From NCBI RefSeq assembly GCF_932274485.2, contig NC_065882.2:61975431-62039430 (forward strand): a DNA stretch of 64,000 nucleotides, written 5' to 3'. This document shows, in pieces, positions 1 to 12,363 of this stretch (its first letter is position 1; each line of letters opens with the position of its first letter). Made by a program: the position numbers and the translations under genes. This DNA is from Patella vulgata. Its lineage: Eukaryota > Mollusca > Gastropoda > Patellidae. Under the pieces are notes generated by a model. It saw only the letters and a list, made by a program, of their open reading frames with translations. It was not told where the DNA came from and searched no databases.

Positions 1-124
1 TGACAGTTGGAATTCGATATAAGAGTAGGCCGTAGTGCCGCTGTCCGGGCAAAATTTCCCTCATAGCACACTGTATGACGTATGCCAGTTCGGAGCGGTA
101 GGACGTTAAACCCCATTTCATTTC
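1..124 (+). repeat. SINE-A, 3' part, cut by window edge
   Basis: The 3' portion of a repeat that recurs at least nine more times in the window. It shows the shared blocks of the family (GGAATTCGATAT, CCGCTGTCCGGGCAAAAT, CCCTCATAGCACACTGTATG) and ends in the family tail GGACGTTAAACCCCATTTC. The 5' tRNA-like head lies outside the window. Confidence 0.8.
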
Positions 125-154
125 GACGTTTCTCTTATGCGTCTTTTTAATACG

Positions 155-321
155 CACCTGGGGCCTGGTTCACGAAATTTTAACTAAGATAAAATCCAAA
201 TTTTAGTAATTTGATTTGATAATATTAGACTGATTGTTGTGCTTAGCCAATCAAAATTGAAGTATCTACTAAAATTTGGATTTTATCTTTAGTTAAAATT
301 TCGTTTAACAGGACCCAGGTG
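155..321. mobile_element. Palindromic MITE (foldback), copy 1
   Basis: The two ends are inverted copies of each other over roughly 55 bp, from CACCTGGGGCCTG on the left to CAGGACCCAGGTG on the right, with the block TAAGATAAAATCCAAATTTT in the left arm mirrored in the right. A second copy in opposite orientation lies at 60852-61012 in an ESCO intron. There is no coding capacity, so this is a non-autonomous foldback element. Target duplications were not resolved. Confidence 0.75.
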
Positions 322-976
322 TATGATATTGGCAGAACTGTATATTACAACATGGTCAGACAATATCGTTATCTAATATGGCAGGACTTTTTATCGATTG
401 CATTGGAACATTAACATATTTTGAATTCTTGTGTTTTTGACATTATAAAATCATTAATGATTGTGAGAATAAAGTAATCATGACCATTTATAAGAATAAT
501 GTATGAAACCGGAAAGTAGAAATACTGCCGGTCTTGTCTTTTGAGGTATGGTATTAGCAAATGGCAACCTATTTGAGAAATTGCAGGTTAACGTAAAGTT
601 ACACTAAACGATGTATACGTACACAAGAAAGTATTTGGAATTAAGGTGTCAGAAATCCATCAATCGGTATTATTTTTGAAGTGTGTGTCTTTCATAGAGT
701 AGATTACTCTAATGAGAAAGGAGTCGACTATGTGTAGTAGCTGCGATGCACAATTTGGAGTGATCAGAGGGAAGGAATTTTAAGAAGAAAATCCCCTTTG
801 TCCGTTTTAATTGCAGCCTCTTGCAAGGTATCCTATAAGCATTTATATCGAGTAAAAATTGTAAATATGACAATAGCCGACTATACTTATGGTTTCCGAT
901 GAAAAATGATATAACAATTCTTATTAAAGTATAAGTGTATAAAACCAAACATTAAAGGAAAGAATATCAAGTAGAA
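322..976. other. Non-coding, downstream of the 977-3808 gene
   Basis: AT-rich sequence with no convincing coding, RNA or repeat signal. It would contain the 3' UTR of the minus-strand gene ending at 977. I saw no strong AATAAA on the minus strand close to the stop. Confidence 0.5.
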
Positions 977-3808
977 TCACTTTGTTTTAAGTCCTTTAGT
1001 TAAGGGCGGTAACTTATTATGTTGTTGACGATAATATTGAGACGATTTTGTTGAAGCTATCGTTTTCTGGCTTAATAACTTGTCACTTCCATCCATCAGC
1101 AGCGCTCTACTTTTTATAGCCGAATAATCTGCAACTAGAAGGGGGAAGTCAGATCCTCTCCTTCGACGTCTAGTACTTTTTGATTCGCCCGTGCCGTCTG
1201 TCTCTGATAACGTCGGATGTAATGGACTGCAATTTCCTAAGACTCTGGCTCGATGAACTTCCCGCCAAAATTCATTATCTGCAACTGAAAATATTCTGTT
1301 ATATGCGGGTGAGGTTTCTGTAACACTCAAATTGTTCGAGTCATAGATTCTTTCAGAAGAACTTTTATCTGGCTGCACGTTTGGAACTGGCTCGCTTGTA
1401 CTCTCTTCTGGTACGTCGTATCCGTAGTTTATAGTGTAATATAATGAATTTCTTCGTAATGGTTCAGTTGGTTCTTTGATATCTTTCTCCGGAGCGACGC
1501 CATGTTCGGTTACACCGTGCAATTTAGCTAGCTGATCCACGAGTTTAAAGAGCTGATGTGTATTTGTTGAATGTTGGAGTTTCACCAAATCGGAATAACA
1601 TACAGCAGCTTTTGTTTTTTTCTGTTTCTTTTTCGAATAAAAAATGACACCCATATCATCAAGCTTAGGGCTGTTATTTGTATGGTGGCTTCTTTCGTTT
1701 TGCAAATTTTTAGTCAAATTTATCATTGGAGATTGTTCAGTTTTATCACAAATTGGATCGTCAATGGAGTCACTGGAGTCTTTGATTTCACTAGAATCTT
1801 GATTTATGTCACTAGAAATTTCCGGACATTCCTTCGTTGACTCGTTTTCGCCACCAAGTTCTGTATCTTTTTCTTTACTGTCAACTTCAGTTTCTTCTGT
1901 AATGACATCTAAAGTTAACACATTAGGAACTGTCAGCTGACTTTTCTGCTTCAATTCTTGTTCACGTTTTTCTCGTTCTTTTCTATTGTGACGCAATGTT
2001 TTCGTGTAATGTCTCATTGAACGACGTAGTAAATTTTGCTGCTTGCTTATATGTTTGATGTTTAAACTCATGTCGGTATGATATATTTTCACCCATCTTT
2101 GACACGTTGCGTCATCTGCTGCCACTCGCGTCACCGTCAGTTGCTTCAATTCACTTTGTCGTAATTTGTTTAGTTGAAGAGTTGTTCCCCTTGGCCGCGT
2201 GTACTGTGTTCTAAAATAAAAGGAGAGACAAACAGATAATTATATGAAGCTTTTCATATTTAATTGTCCCTACTGGCGTTTCCGGGCCAAATATTGCTCA
2301 AACTTAGAACGAAGTTTTCAAAGTTCGCTTGTGGCCATAGAAAATTTAAGTAGGTGTGTATATTTTTATTGGGAATTATAAGTAATTCATCCATGACGTT
2401 ATTGATATTTATATGGTAGGTATAAAATCAGTTGGTGTAAACAGTTATCTACACTAGATATACCACTCACTTTAATTATTTTTTTTTTTACAAACAGTAT
2501 TTTATTCCAAGAAAACAATTAAGGAACAGGTCATAGGCCTATGTTATATTCAGAGTCAGTTGAATGAAGATTAACCTTATCAGGACCAGCCTCGCGAAAT
2601 CTCAAATACATCTGTTAATGTTCTTCTAATAGTTAATCTTGATATTTTACTTTGAAGATTATTCTCAACAGAAAGGGACGTGTAAAGCGTTTCAACTGGC
2701 TGAAGATCCAAACAATCATACTTCCCAATAAAAATATGAATGATTAAATTTATGGTAAACGAGTGGAATGCGGAGAACTCTATTTTCAAATGGCTAATGT
2801 TCTTTATTTTAGTGGATAGGTCATCCTGCAAGCTTTATTAGTCCACACAGTATAATCTGACGGAACTGCAGGTTTGATCTCCCTCCGTTTGTCCGTCTAT
2901 CTGTCAGTTGTGACGTTTTTTTTTTTAAAAAAAAGATATTTATTTGAAATTTGGACCATTGATTATTTATTGTTAAACTTTGAGTTATTTGATTGAAGGT
3001 TTGTGCACTGCTGTATACGGATCATGTTCGTGTTTCGCGGGATTCGGTCTCGTTACAATATGAATTACAATATGTATTCGCAGTCTCTGGGGAGCCGCGG
3101 TGGCTCGGTGATTCAGACTTTGGCCGTGAAAGATCATTGGGACTTTCCTGTGTACCCCCTCCCCCTTGCCAGTCCTGCAGGACGGGGGACCTGTCAGGGA
3201 ACAACGTATTTTTGTCCGGATGGGACGAAACACCGAGATCCGGTGTACATTTTGGCGTGCACGTAAAAGAACCATTAACAGCTGGAATTCGAAATGCCGC
3301 TGTCCGGGCAAAATATTTCCCTCATAGCACACTGTATGTTGTATGCCCGTCTTCATTAGTCGGTCTAAACAGTAGAACGTTAAATCCCATTTCATTTCAT
3401 TTTACAGTCTCAGTCTGTTATCAAATATATGTTTCAGCAATACTCTCACAATACGTTTTTAGCCACGAGATGCACCTAACTACCACAGGTAAAATGTTTG
3501 GACCATAAATGGATCTTCTTAAATAGAAACATTGCGTTTATTATAGAAATGTTAATGTGCGTTTCACAATTTTCTAAAAATGTTCGGTTTTAACAGCTCG
3601 TGCAATACACAGTTCTTTCTATTATTTGAAATTTCTCTTTAAAAAAATTAATAATTACAATACACAAATATATTTTTGGTATACAAGGCGAAAGAATCAT
3701 GAGCATTATTCTTGCAAAATATTCCTTATAATTTGAAATTGATACAAGTAATGATATTGATTCTTTTTCTTACCTTTTTCGGAGACTTGAAATTTCTGTT
3801 GCTTCCAT
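977..3808 (-). CDS. Uncharacterised basic disordered protein, two exons, 422 aa
   Basis: I do not recognise this protein. Exon 1 is 3808-3774: ATG starts MEATEISSLRK and is followed by a GTAAGA donor. Exon 2 is 2210-977, after the acceptor CTTTTATTTTAG. The phases agree (two bases plus one), which gives 422 codons and a TGA at 977-979. A model starting only in exon 2 would lack an ATG, because the leading residue there is TTG. The protein is rich in K, R, S and E. Residues about 65-110 are strongly charged and probably helical. A basic run of R residues lies near residue 360, and the C-terminus is LPPLTKGLKTK. No signal peptide or membrane segment is visible. Residues 76-85 (SMRHYTKTLR) resemble a motif in the genes at 37469 and 42289. 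The intron holds a SINE-A. Confidence 0.72.
3091..3403 (+). repeat. SINE-A, nearly full length
   Basis: It starts with a tRNA-like head (GGAGCCGCGGTGGCTCGGTG, a box A) and runs through the family body to GTTAAATCCCATTTCATTTC. The region that should carry box B is partly lost. It sits in the intron of the minus-strand gene, in antisense orientation. Confidence 0.75.
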
Positions 3809-4287
3809 CCTAAATAATTCTCTAAAAATCAATACAGATAAAATAAACTGATATTGGCCTTTACTTTAAACAATGTTCATGTCTATTCAAGAAACTCGAT
3901 ACAACTCAATAACTATCTTTTATTATCTTAATGTATGTCCAAGATAAATAAAACGTCTTCCTAATCCGGCTTAAAGATACATTGTATATGAAAATCAATC
4001 AGCTTATTTTTGATTGATTCTATATCCTGTTAAGTTGAACTAGGTGCTTGTTTTATACTCCACGGAACTCTAAACGATAAAACTTTAACGTGAAACTCAC
4101 ATAATATAGACATGCATAGGTTAGACATACCAATTAAAGGTCTATCAATAGTTAATAAAGTAACATTGGTCTGTTTTAGATCACATTGGTATTCAATATC
4201 TTTCGTTGTAATTTTTAAAACCGATAATTCCGATATTTCGATTAACTGATCACAAGTTTTGAAAGTTTTTCCAATCTTGTTTTATCT
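3809..4287. other. Non-coding upstream region of the 977-3808 gene
   Basis: This is expected to hold the promoter and 5' UTR of the minus-strand gene. It is AT-rich, and I could not place a defined promoter element. Confidence 0.4.
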
Positions 4288-4690
4288 TGGACCCAAATCT
4301 TGATTAACCCAACAGAAGGTTAAGTTTTTTTTTCACCACACTATTTTGAAAAAATGATATGCCCACATGCTGATAATTTTACTGATTAACCCAACAAAAG
4401 GTTGAGTTTTTTTTTCTCACTACACTATTTTGAAAACATTATATGCTCACATGCTGATAGTTTTACTTTATAATGTAGGTTTGGCTTAAATGTTGATTAA
4501 CCCTATATAATTTTTCTTTTCAACACACTACTTTTAAATATCCCCTGTTGCTAGCAGTTCTACTTTATAATGTAGGTTGTATGTGTATAATATAAACTTA
4601 ATTCAAAGTAGAACTTCAGCATCTGGGCATATACTTTTTAAAAAAAAACAAAAAAAAACATTATATGGGGTTAATTAAGATTTAGGTCCA
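4288..4690. mobile_element. MITE with terminal inverted repeats and internal tandem repeats
   Basis: The left end TGGACCCAAATCTTGATTAA is mirrored at the right end by TTAATTAAGATTTAGGTCCA, giving about 25-bp imperfect inverted termini 403 bp apart. Inside, a block of about 100-115 bp recurs about three times; each carries a 'taaccc...ttttttt' stretch, then 'cac(a)ctattttgaaa' and 'gctgatagttttac'. There is no open frame. The family is unassigned. Confidence 0.65.
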
Positions 4691-6870
4691 TGTGAAGTTT
4701 TAAAACCGGACACTCGTTAACATAATTATTAAAATACTGACCAGAATACTCGTCGGTTAAATGCTAATAAATCACCAAGTTCGTTTACAGAAGCAACTTC
4801 CATAACTAGGACTCCTCAAATTTGAAGTGGTACAATGTTTTACTCGGGTTTAATATATATAAAAGACAGTATGTCTTATTACTTGTTCATTCAGCCCCAG
4901 TTCATATAAGCATTGACTATTCCCATTCCATTCTATTATACCATTAACTATATCTCGACCTGTGTATTATACGAATATAATCAGCACGAAAAGATTATAG
5001 GATTTTTTTTATATTATTATTGACTTACAGCTTTAATAGAAATTCGATCCTGCATGGCTTTGTTTAATTGAACAACCTATACACTGTGCGTCCACTTCAA
5101 CAGTTCATAATGTTGATATATCACAATTTATATTTTCTCATCGGCAAAACATTGAAACACAAAAAACTCATTCAGTAATCGTTTGAAAGAGTTCCCCAAA
5201 GTAGATTATTAAGGTTTTACCCACAGGGGTGTGCAGGGTTTGGCTGATGTCCGAGGCCAACTATTCCGTGTCATCAGCATACTACTGCCGTTCAGCACGG
5301 CGATCAGAAATTATTAAGAGCTAATAGTTAATGAACTGTACAAATAATAAGACCAAATTTCTTGCAATAGATATTTGAAAACAAATAACTGGGAATGAGG
5401 AGTTCGCCATATTTCTTTAGACTTCGCAATCTTAGAGGTCACCATTTGCCGACAGAAGATCAATATTAGCATTAAAATATCCAAAACATTCTGTAAAAAG
5501 TAGGTGTGTTTTTGCTAAAGAATTCTTAAGAGGGTATGCAAAGCAAAGCAGTACTATAATATAATCATATAAGGATTATTTACCTTTACGACGATATTTA
5601 AATTCAACAATACCAAATACAAACAACAACTAAATTTACAACTATTTTACATAAATCCTGTTTTAAAAAAAAACCCACCAACTTCGGTGCATTTTTCTAA
5701 TTTGCCTATAGGTAATTCGTATAATCTTTATACATTGTAATTCTAAACGGTCGCAGGACATAATGTGTAAGCGTTATAGACAATCTATGGTTGTCAATAG
5801 ATAAGTTACAAGATGAAATTTAAGACCATTATAATCTTAAAGATCAACTTTCATACTTCATAATCGGTACACAAATAAATTGCATAAGAAATATTTTACC
5901 CTCGTGGAAAAGTTTGTGGTATTTTGAAGTCCCTTCTCATCGGAAATCGTAAAGAAACATACTCCCCACCCTCTAAATAATGAACAGTTGGAAACAATAT
6001 GAATAGTTTACTGTAACTGGGGAAAACCGCAACATTTCTAAACACTAGCATATTAGGTTGATATCAGGAAGATAGACAAGGATCTGCACTTTATCCTCTA
6101 CGCAATAGTAACTGATTCAATATAATCTCACAAACGTATTAACAATAACAAAACTGTTGAATAATTCATGTCTACCGAGTTCAAGAAACATGTTCACCAC
6201 AAATATATTTTTAGTTCGACATATTTATGCACCTTGCGTATTAATATAGTATTGGTGTGATACCCATTATATTTTACAGGTCAAAGCAGTAACATTAACG
6301 TGATAAAAGTCTTCATTCGAATACACAATGTCGGTTGAGTTGCCTTATTGCAAATAGTGACCAACAATGAAAGATAAGATATTTTTTAATGAAATCATTC
6401 AAATTTGGATATGATCTGTAGAATATACATCACTATAAAACATATTTCCTAATTTCCTTGTCGGTGACTTTTTGAAATACGTTACGCCAAAAGAAAAAAA
6501 CAAAACCCGCCCTTGTCAGTGTCGTGAGGCCCCATAATTACGCATCCAGTCGGTAATTTGTAGACGATAACAGAAGTTACTATTTACATTATCGAACCAG
6601 TTTGTGTTCGAGTGGCAATCTGACCCAAAGAAATAAATTACAATAATATTATATTAAATTGTTGTTGATATTAAATATCTATATGGTGTACATATTTTTA
6701 GTTATTACTTTTATCGATCGAGTTCGATAGATATATAATAAATATATAGTGATATCGTATTTTAATTGAAACATTATAATTAACCGGATGTGTGGGCAAA
6801 TGGTGTAATATCAGTGGTGTAATATGGAATACACGGTAAGGTAAAGGCGTTTAATCGTTCGTACTGTGAA
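4691..6870. other. Non-coding, no feature seen
   Basis: About 2.2 kb of AT-rich sequence with no supported exon, RNA gene or repeat on either strand. Confidence 0.5.
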
Positions 6871-7175
6871 CACGTAAAAGAACTGTTGATAGGTGGAATA
6901 CGACGAAAAGCCAACGGAATTGTCAGGATAAAAGTTGCTGTCCTGGCAAAAATAATTATACTAATTGCACACTGCATGGTAGGTACTCTGTCTCCATCAG
7001 CTCGATTGCACGTAAAAAAAATAATTCTGGTAAATGAAATTCGATTAAGAGCAGGCGAAAACGTCACTGTCTTGCCAGAATTGTGCTCGTGACACACTGC
7101 ATTGTGGATGCCCGTCTTCAGTAGCTCAATCGGTGCAGAAAAGTAAACCCCGTTAAACCTTATTTCATTTCATTT
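6871..7175 (+). repeat. Diverged SINE-A with a duplicated 3' half
   Basis: Old copy. The block CACGTAAAA...GGAAT..CGA...CACACTGCAT appears twice in succession (from 6871 and again from about 7010), followed by the family tail CGTTAAACCTTATTTCATTTC. This may be an internal duplication or one SINE inserted next to another. Confidence 0.55.
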
Positions 7176-8576
7176 GGGAAGTTCACACAGCTACTATTTC
7201 TGTTCTACTCTTGTATTTATACACCTGATTATAATGATCTTTCTAATGCGACTGTTTATCAGAGTATTTAAGATTATACATTATAAAAATATAGCCATTG
7301 GCTATACTGATCAGTAAGATAATTATTGTCGACTGATAGGACAGATAAATCTGATCATTTTAAACGTAAAGATTCACTTCAATACTGGAAATACAGTTCA
7401 GCATTAATTTCGTCAGTCCTGATCATTAATGCAACTCAAATGACAATAACAAAATCCTTTGCTGAGATTATTACCTTTGTCTTAACTTGAAATCGAATCC
7501 CCGGTGTGCAAAACCCATTACATTTATCTTGTTGTATGCTTCATTTAATATCTCCCGATTTAAATCAGGATATTACGAATCACTAAACATTAATATTCTA
7601 ATCACATCGCTTGAAATCACATCATAAAGATAAGTGTTTAGCGGTCGCTATACGCTTCAGATGTCACATATAGATAGACCGGTTTGTGCGCTAGTCTTTT
7701 TTGTAAGAGTTTTACTTATATTGTGGAATAACTATGGAACATCAGCTTAAATATTTGGAACCAGATGTATAGAAAAGGTATATACAATTTAACAACGTAT
7801 GTGTCTATTGAGATTTACCCAAAATTCCTAATATTTGTAAATCGTTTGATTATGTTGTATGTTTACATGGGTAATATTCGAGATTATCGTACTTTCTCTT
7901 CAATTGATATTTTATTCACCCGATCTCAGTGTATACAAATCATTCCGCAGTGTCCTTAGCCTGAGAGATAATTTCTCATGAGTAGCCACAGAATCCCTTT
8001 CAAAATGAATTACCCGACCGGTAACAAATCAGTGTTTGATACACAGGCATGTACTGCGTGGGTCGGCATGCATATTGCCTTCGAGAATACATGGATTGGT
8101 TGAGACGATGATGTAGTCTGGATTAGACGTCCCAGTTCTAATTCAGTATTTCGCCATCATTAATGATTTATCATTAGTTAATACATAATTAAAAGTTATT
8201 TTATTATATAAGTTAATAAAGCAATTATAAGTTGTATTAATTATTAGTTTATACTTCAGTATTATTATAAGATAGCTTGGTTGTAAAGTGAACTAATATA
8301 ATACATTTCATTTCAAACGATTTAGTTATAGTTGCTCATCTAACCGCACACAACTTTGACAGAGGCCCGTAAAGTGATCACTGATTTTTAATATGTATAA
8401 AATACTGGAAGACAACCCAGCGCCAGAAACGATTTGACTTCAGTCACAGAAAGTGCTCTTTCTCTGTTTGTGTAGCCTAATACATCTGTTATAGTTTCAT
8501 TTACTTTGAATCAATAGTCGGAAATTACCTATATTTATATGTAACGAGTTTTCATTGTTCTGCTTTATTGTTTCAG
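7176..8576. other. Upstream region of the first sulfotransferase gene
   Basis: No coding signal. From about 8205 onward it is homologous to the stretch from 25868 upstream of the second sulfotransferase gene. An acceptor (GCTTTATTGTTTCAG, ending 8576) shared by both copies suggests a 5' UTR intron, with the exon starting at 8577. Confidence 0.5.
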
Positions 8577-8648
8577 CTGCTAAACTTTCAGTAGTGTAAT
8601 GGAGAAATAACACAAAGAATTATAATCAGAAGAGTGAAAAATAATATA

Positions 8649-11024
8649 ATGGCGTTTAAGTTTTATTATAAATATTTATCTGTTTGCCTAATTGGACTTT
8701 CCGTAATTCTGTTTATAGTAAAACAAACAGGTAAATATGATTTTATATGATTTTAATTTAGTGTTTTATAATTGTATGTCTACCCAATCCGTTCAGACGG
8801 ACAATCTTGATATAATGATAAAGGAGGGAAATATAACTATGAATACGAACTATTTTATTTTTTTATAAACAATATTTTATTCATAAATAATTGGAATTGG
8901 CCTAGTTAACCACTCTCAAATTTGAACATAAACTATGTGCAAGTATAATCAAAAATAGTGATATTTACACGGTTTAGTGAAATGACTTATGGACAATGTG
9001 CTTCACTATTTTAATGATTAAAAATTCCTAATTCTAAGTCTTGGGAGATGTCGGAAACTGTATGCACCTTTTCAAAAACTTCATTTGAGTCTGTTATATT
9101 TTTAGCCCACACAGTAGCTCCACCCCACCACCTTCCAGCCACTAACACTTACCCCCACCCCACCCCCTCCTACAAATCAAAGAGCAATAATACGTTTTTT
9201 CAATTATATGTATGACCATATAAAGGATCTGAAATTGATTATAACAGGTTATGTTGACAGCAGACAGGAAGTAACATTGGCACCGGAAGCAGACATACAC
9301 AGCCAACCTTTCTTTAGAAATAATGCATATAAACAATTCTCGTCACATATTTCTTCAACTGCTACTTTTGAGGTAAACTTTTGAAATATAAAATAGTAAT
9401 CTGTTGACCCTGTGAGTAGTCCTCGTTGACAGAAGTGGGATCCGTCCACAAAATTACAAACATTAAATTTAATATTTTCGATACGTGTTCCTATACCACT
9501 GCCCGGGTAAAATTTCCCTCATAGCACACTGGATGGTGTATGCCCGCCTTCATTAGCCCGCCTTCTTTTCTGCGACAATCGGGCTATTGAAGATATACGG
9601 CATACGCTAGAAGAGTGCCATTTCTTCACCAAATTCAACTGTGAAGGATTCTTTTATATGCAAGCCAATGTGTACACTGAAGCCTGTTTTTTGTCCCATC
9701 TATACAACTAGACACTGTTCTTTGTCAGGCCCTTTGTCCTGCGCTACCGAAAGGGATAACCACGCTGCAAAATCCCGTTGAACTTCCTTGACCAACACCA
9801 GGATCACTGCACATAACCATAGTATTGAGAGGAATATGGCCGATAACCGGCACCACGATGTCCGGTTGTCGTGGTGTCGGGTTGTCGCGTTGTATGCCAG
9901 CCACCGTAATATGAAGCTTTTGTAAAACAGAATAAAGTCTTTTATGGGTACCTACGATTCATGTCTTTTTATAATTTCAGGAAGCTGAACAGCAACGCCG
10001 CCTCAACAGAATTGATGACGTTTGCAAAAGAATGTCACATGGTAACACAGAGAATATTTTGATTCATAAACCCAAGAAGATGAGCTATTGCGTTGTACCA
10101 AAGAACGGATGCACATATTGGATACGTGTTATGCGATATTTAAACAATGATACCGGATCAAAAATGATACACAGTCCTTTCGAAATGAAGAGGTTCGAAG
10201 CTCATGGCCTTCGTTATAACCAGACTATGTATCGGTTACAAAATAAAAAACACCGCGATGTCATTTTCAACACTACAAGGTTTATGGTCAGTAGAAATCC
10301 ATTCTCAAGACTTCTTTCAGGCTACATGGATAAGCTGTTTTTACCCATGTATTGGGAATTTCAGGGGACAAAACTGATCAAGGCAGTCCGCTCTAATCCC
10401 TTAGAAGGTAGTTTGAAGTGTGGACATGACTTGAGTTTCCAAGAATTTCTTGATTATTTGATAATAGCAAGAGCCAATCCAACGAGAATTGACGGACATT
10501 TCCGACCCATACAATTTTACTGTAGTCCATGTTTATTCAAACCTAATATATTGGCTAAACAGGAAACTTTTAAAAAAGATTCAGAATATATACTTCAGAA
10601 ATTTGATCTTGCTTATTTGGTTAAAAACTATGATCATAAATCCCACGTCAACGACGAACTGAGGAGTCTTTTGAATGAGTATATAGGTTGGCTTAATTCA
10701 AAAATAGTAAAAGAATGCATAGGACATGAACAATATCTTTTGAGAATTTGGAAAACCTTTCAAATTAATGGTTATCTCCCTTTAGGCTCAGAAATTGCAT
10801 TGAAGAACAAAGCTGTGTCTGGAAAGGAATTTAAAAGGCTGGTCATTTCGTCTCTTCACCATGGAGACGACAGTAAACAGAAAATGAAAAAACAAAGACA
10901 TGAGATGATGGTAGAAATGTATCGAAACGTCTCACAACAAACACTGAATGGAATTATTGACATGTATCAGTTTGACTTTGAGTTATTTGGCTATGAAAAG
11001 CGACCTAGTGATATTTTTAAGTGA
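8649..11024 (+). CDS. Carbohydrate sulfotransferase (CHST8-14 type), copy 1, 416 aa
   Basis: A predicted Golgi type II membrane enzyme that moves sulfate from PAPS to a glycan. Coding exons are 8649-8730, 9248-9372 and 9981-11024; all junctions are GT...AG and in phase. Exon 1 encodes a short cytosolic tail and a signal anchor (residues about 10-24, LSVCLIGLSVILFIV). Exon 2 encodes the stem. Exon 3 encodes the catalytic domain, with the 5'-phosphosulfate loop PKNGCTYW at 109-116 and the 3'-phosphate motif SRNPFSRLLSGY at 173-184. It ends in YQFDFELFGYE, typical of the Sulfotransfer_2 family. The glycan acceptor cannot be read from sequence. The length is normal for the family and nothing is broken. 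About 36 of the last 330 residues differ from copy 2 by my count. AATAAA occurs at 11643. Confidence 0.9.
9497..9558 (+). repeat. SINE-A 3' fragment in intron 2
   Basis: Short piece matching the family block from CTGCCCGGGTAAAATTTCCC to the 'tgtatgcccg' segment. It lies in intron 2 of the first sulfotransferase gene and is absent from the same intron of copy 2. Confidence 0.6.
9585..9800 (-). repeat. SINE-A diverged fragment, inverted to its neighbour
   Basis: It matches the minus orientation of the family ('tcttttatatgcaagccaatgtgtac', 'tgtcaggccctttgtcctgc', 'aaccacgctgcaaaatc'). Together with 9497-9558 it forms a head-to-head pair inside intron 2. Confidence 0.55.
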
Positions 11025-11645
11025 TGATAATTATATTTTCGATATTTAAACAACAGGTTGGTTGCATTTCGTAAAAGAGAATGACAGCAGAAAAGTGGTC
11101 TAGACCACGGTAGCTTTATTTGTATTGATTTTCTTTTAGAAAGGATTATATTTTGAAGAATGCCCTATGGACAAGAATTATGATACTTATCTGGAATGAC
11201 CTGAACAAACAGTGAACATGCTTTATACATGAAGTGATTTAGACAAGTATCACTGAGATGGTCTATTTTTTTGCTTTACTTTTCTGCACTAACAGGGATA
11301 ATTAAGACAGAGGTATGTGTGCAGTGTGCTAAGAAGGAAATTGTGCACCGCCAAAGTGTAAACGGGGACTCACGGTCAACACGGTGATTGAATCCGAACG
11401 AGCTGTGGTGTTGTACTAACTAAGCCATAGTTGCTCCCACGTTACATGAAATGAATGAATGAATGATAACGCCCTACTTTTCTGCACTAACCGGACTAAT
11501 AAAAAATTCATACAGCTTCCAGGTTGATATGATGATATGAGCCAAATTATACCCGGACAGCGACACTTTCACCGACTCTTCACCGATTTCTAACTGTCAA
11601 GGGTACTTTTAGACAAGATTATAAACCTGTAATTGGTGAAATAAT
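11025..11645. other. 3' flank shared with the second sulfotransferase gene
   Basis: This follows the stop codon. It includes an old SINE-A-like block ('gataacgccctacttttctgcactaacc' to 'aactgtcaagggtac') that also follows copy 2 at about 30430-30560, so the block predates the gene duplication. Homology to copy 2 fades at about 11645. Confidence 0.55.
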
Positions 11646-12127
11646 AAAGATAAAAACTCGAGGAAAATAAAGACAGCCAATTGACGTTTCTTTTACTCAC
11701 GTTTAAAAAAGATAAGTATTATTGCAATGTCTTGTTGGCGACTAATTTAGGGTTTATGTGACAATATAATACACGATCTTAAAAGACGTAAAAAAATGTT
11801 ATTTGATAGATGCATTAACTACTCAAAAGGTTTCTTAGTCAGAGAACTCGGTAATAAAATAATATCCTGTAGGATGGAGACGGTCACACTCCATAAACTC
11901 TGCTATGCGAAGAATTTTGCATCGTCAGCGGTGTTTCCTCCTATTTTATTCGTTGAACGCCAACTGTCAGGTTGTACGCTACCGGGAAGCCTACACGGGT
12001 TGGTCTCGACATTTCGTGCCATTCGACCAGCAGAACTCTTTTTATTGACAGGTCATCTGGCTTTTACCACTGACAATGGGTGCGAGGGAGGGGGGTGGTG
12101 CAGGATGGAAATACCAGAATAAACTTG
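11646..12127. other. Non-coding, no feature seen
   Basis: A 108-codon open frame here has no recognisable motif or splice context, and I do not treat it as a gene. Confidence 0.4.
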
Positions 12128-12197
12128 AACGGCTTACACCGGGATCGAACCTGAGACTTCCTTCTTAGTGAGCCTTCTCCATACCCACTGACCTAGA
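12128..12197 (-). repeat. tRNA-like SINE head (SINE-C)
   Basis: On the minus strand it reads as a box A-like segment (GGTCAGTGGGTATGG) followed by a box B-like GGTTCGATCCCGG. A similar head occurs at 31280-31365. No intact tRNA cloverleaf forms around it, so it is a SINE remnant rather than a tRNA gene. Confidence 0.5.
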
Positions 12198-12227
12198 ATG
12201 GCTTGTTCCGGCGGAAACAGTTCTAAA

Positions 12228-12363
12228 TTGGCGGGGGGGGGGGGGGGGCTACCATCCTAGGATTTTAGGCGAGGGTCCAGGGGCCGCCTAGGCTTGTCTG
12301 CGATATCACTTCTGTGGAAGCAGACGTCAAAGCACCAGGTAGTAGTAGTAGTAGTAGTAGTAG
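12228..12363. repeat. Poly-G run and AGT microsatellite
   Basis: A run of about 20 G bases (12230-12248) is followed by an (AGT)n tract at about 12340-12363. Confidence 0.9.

Noticed and set aside
2580-2831. Possible extra minus-strand exon (VETLYTSLSVENNLQSKISR region)
   Set aside because: No acceptor or donor in a suitable place, and the two-exon model of the 977-3808 gene is in phase without it.
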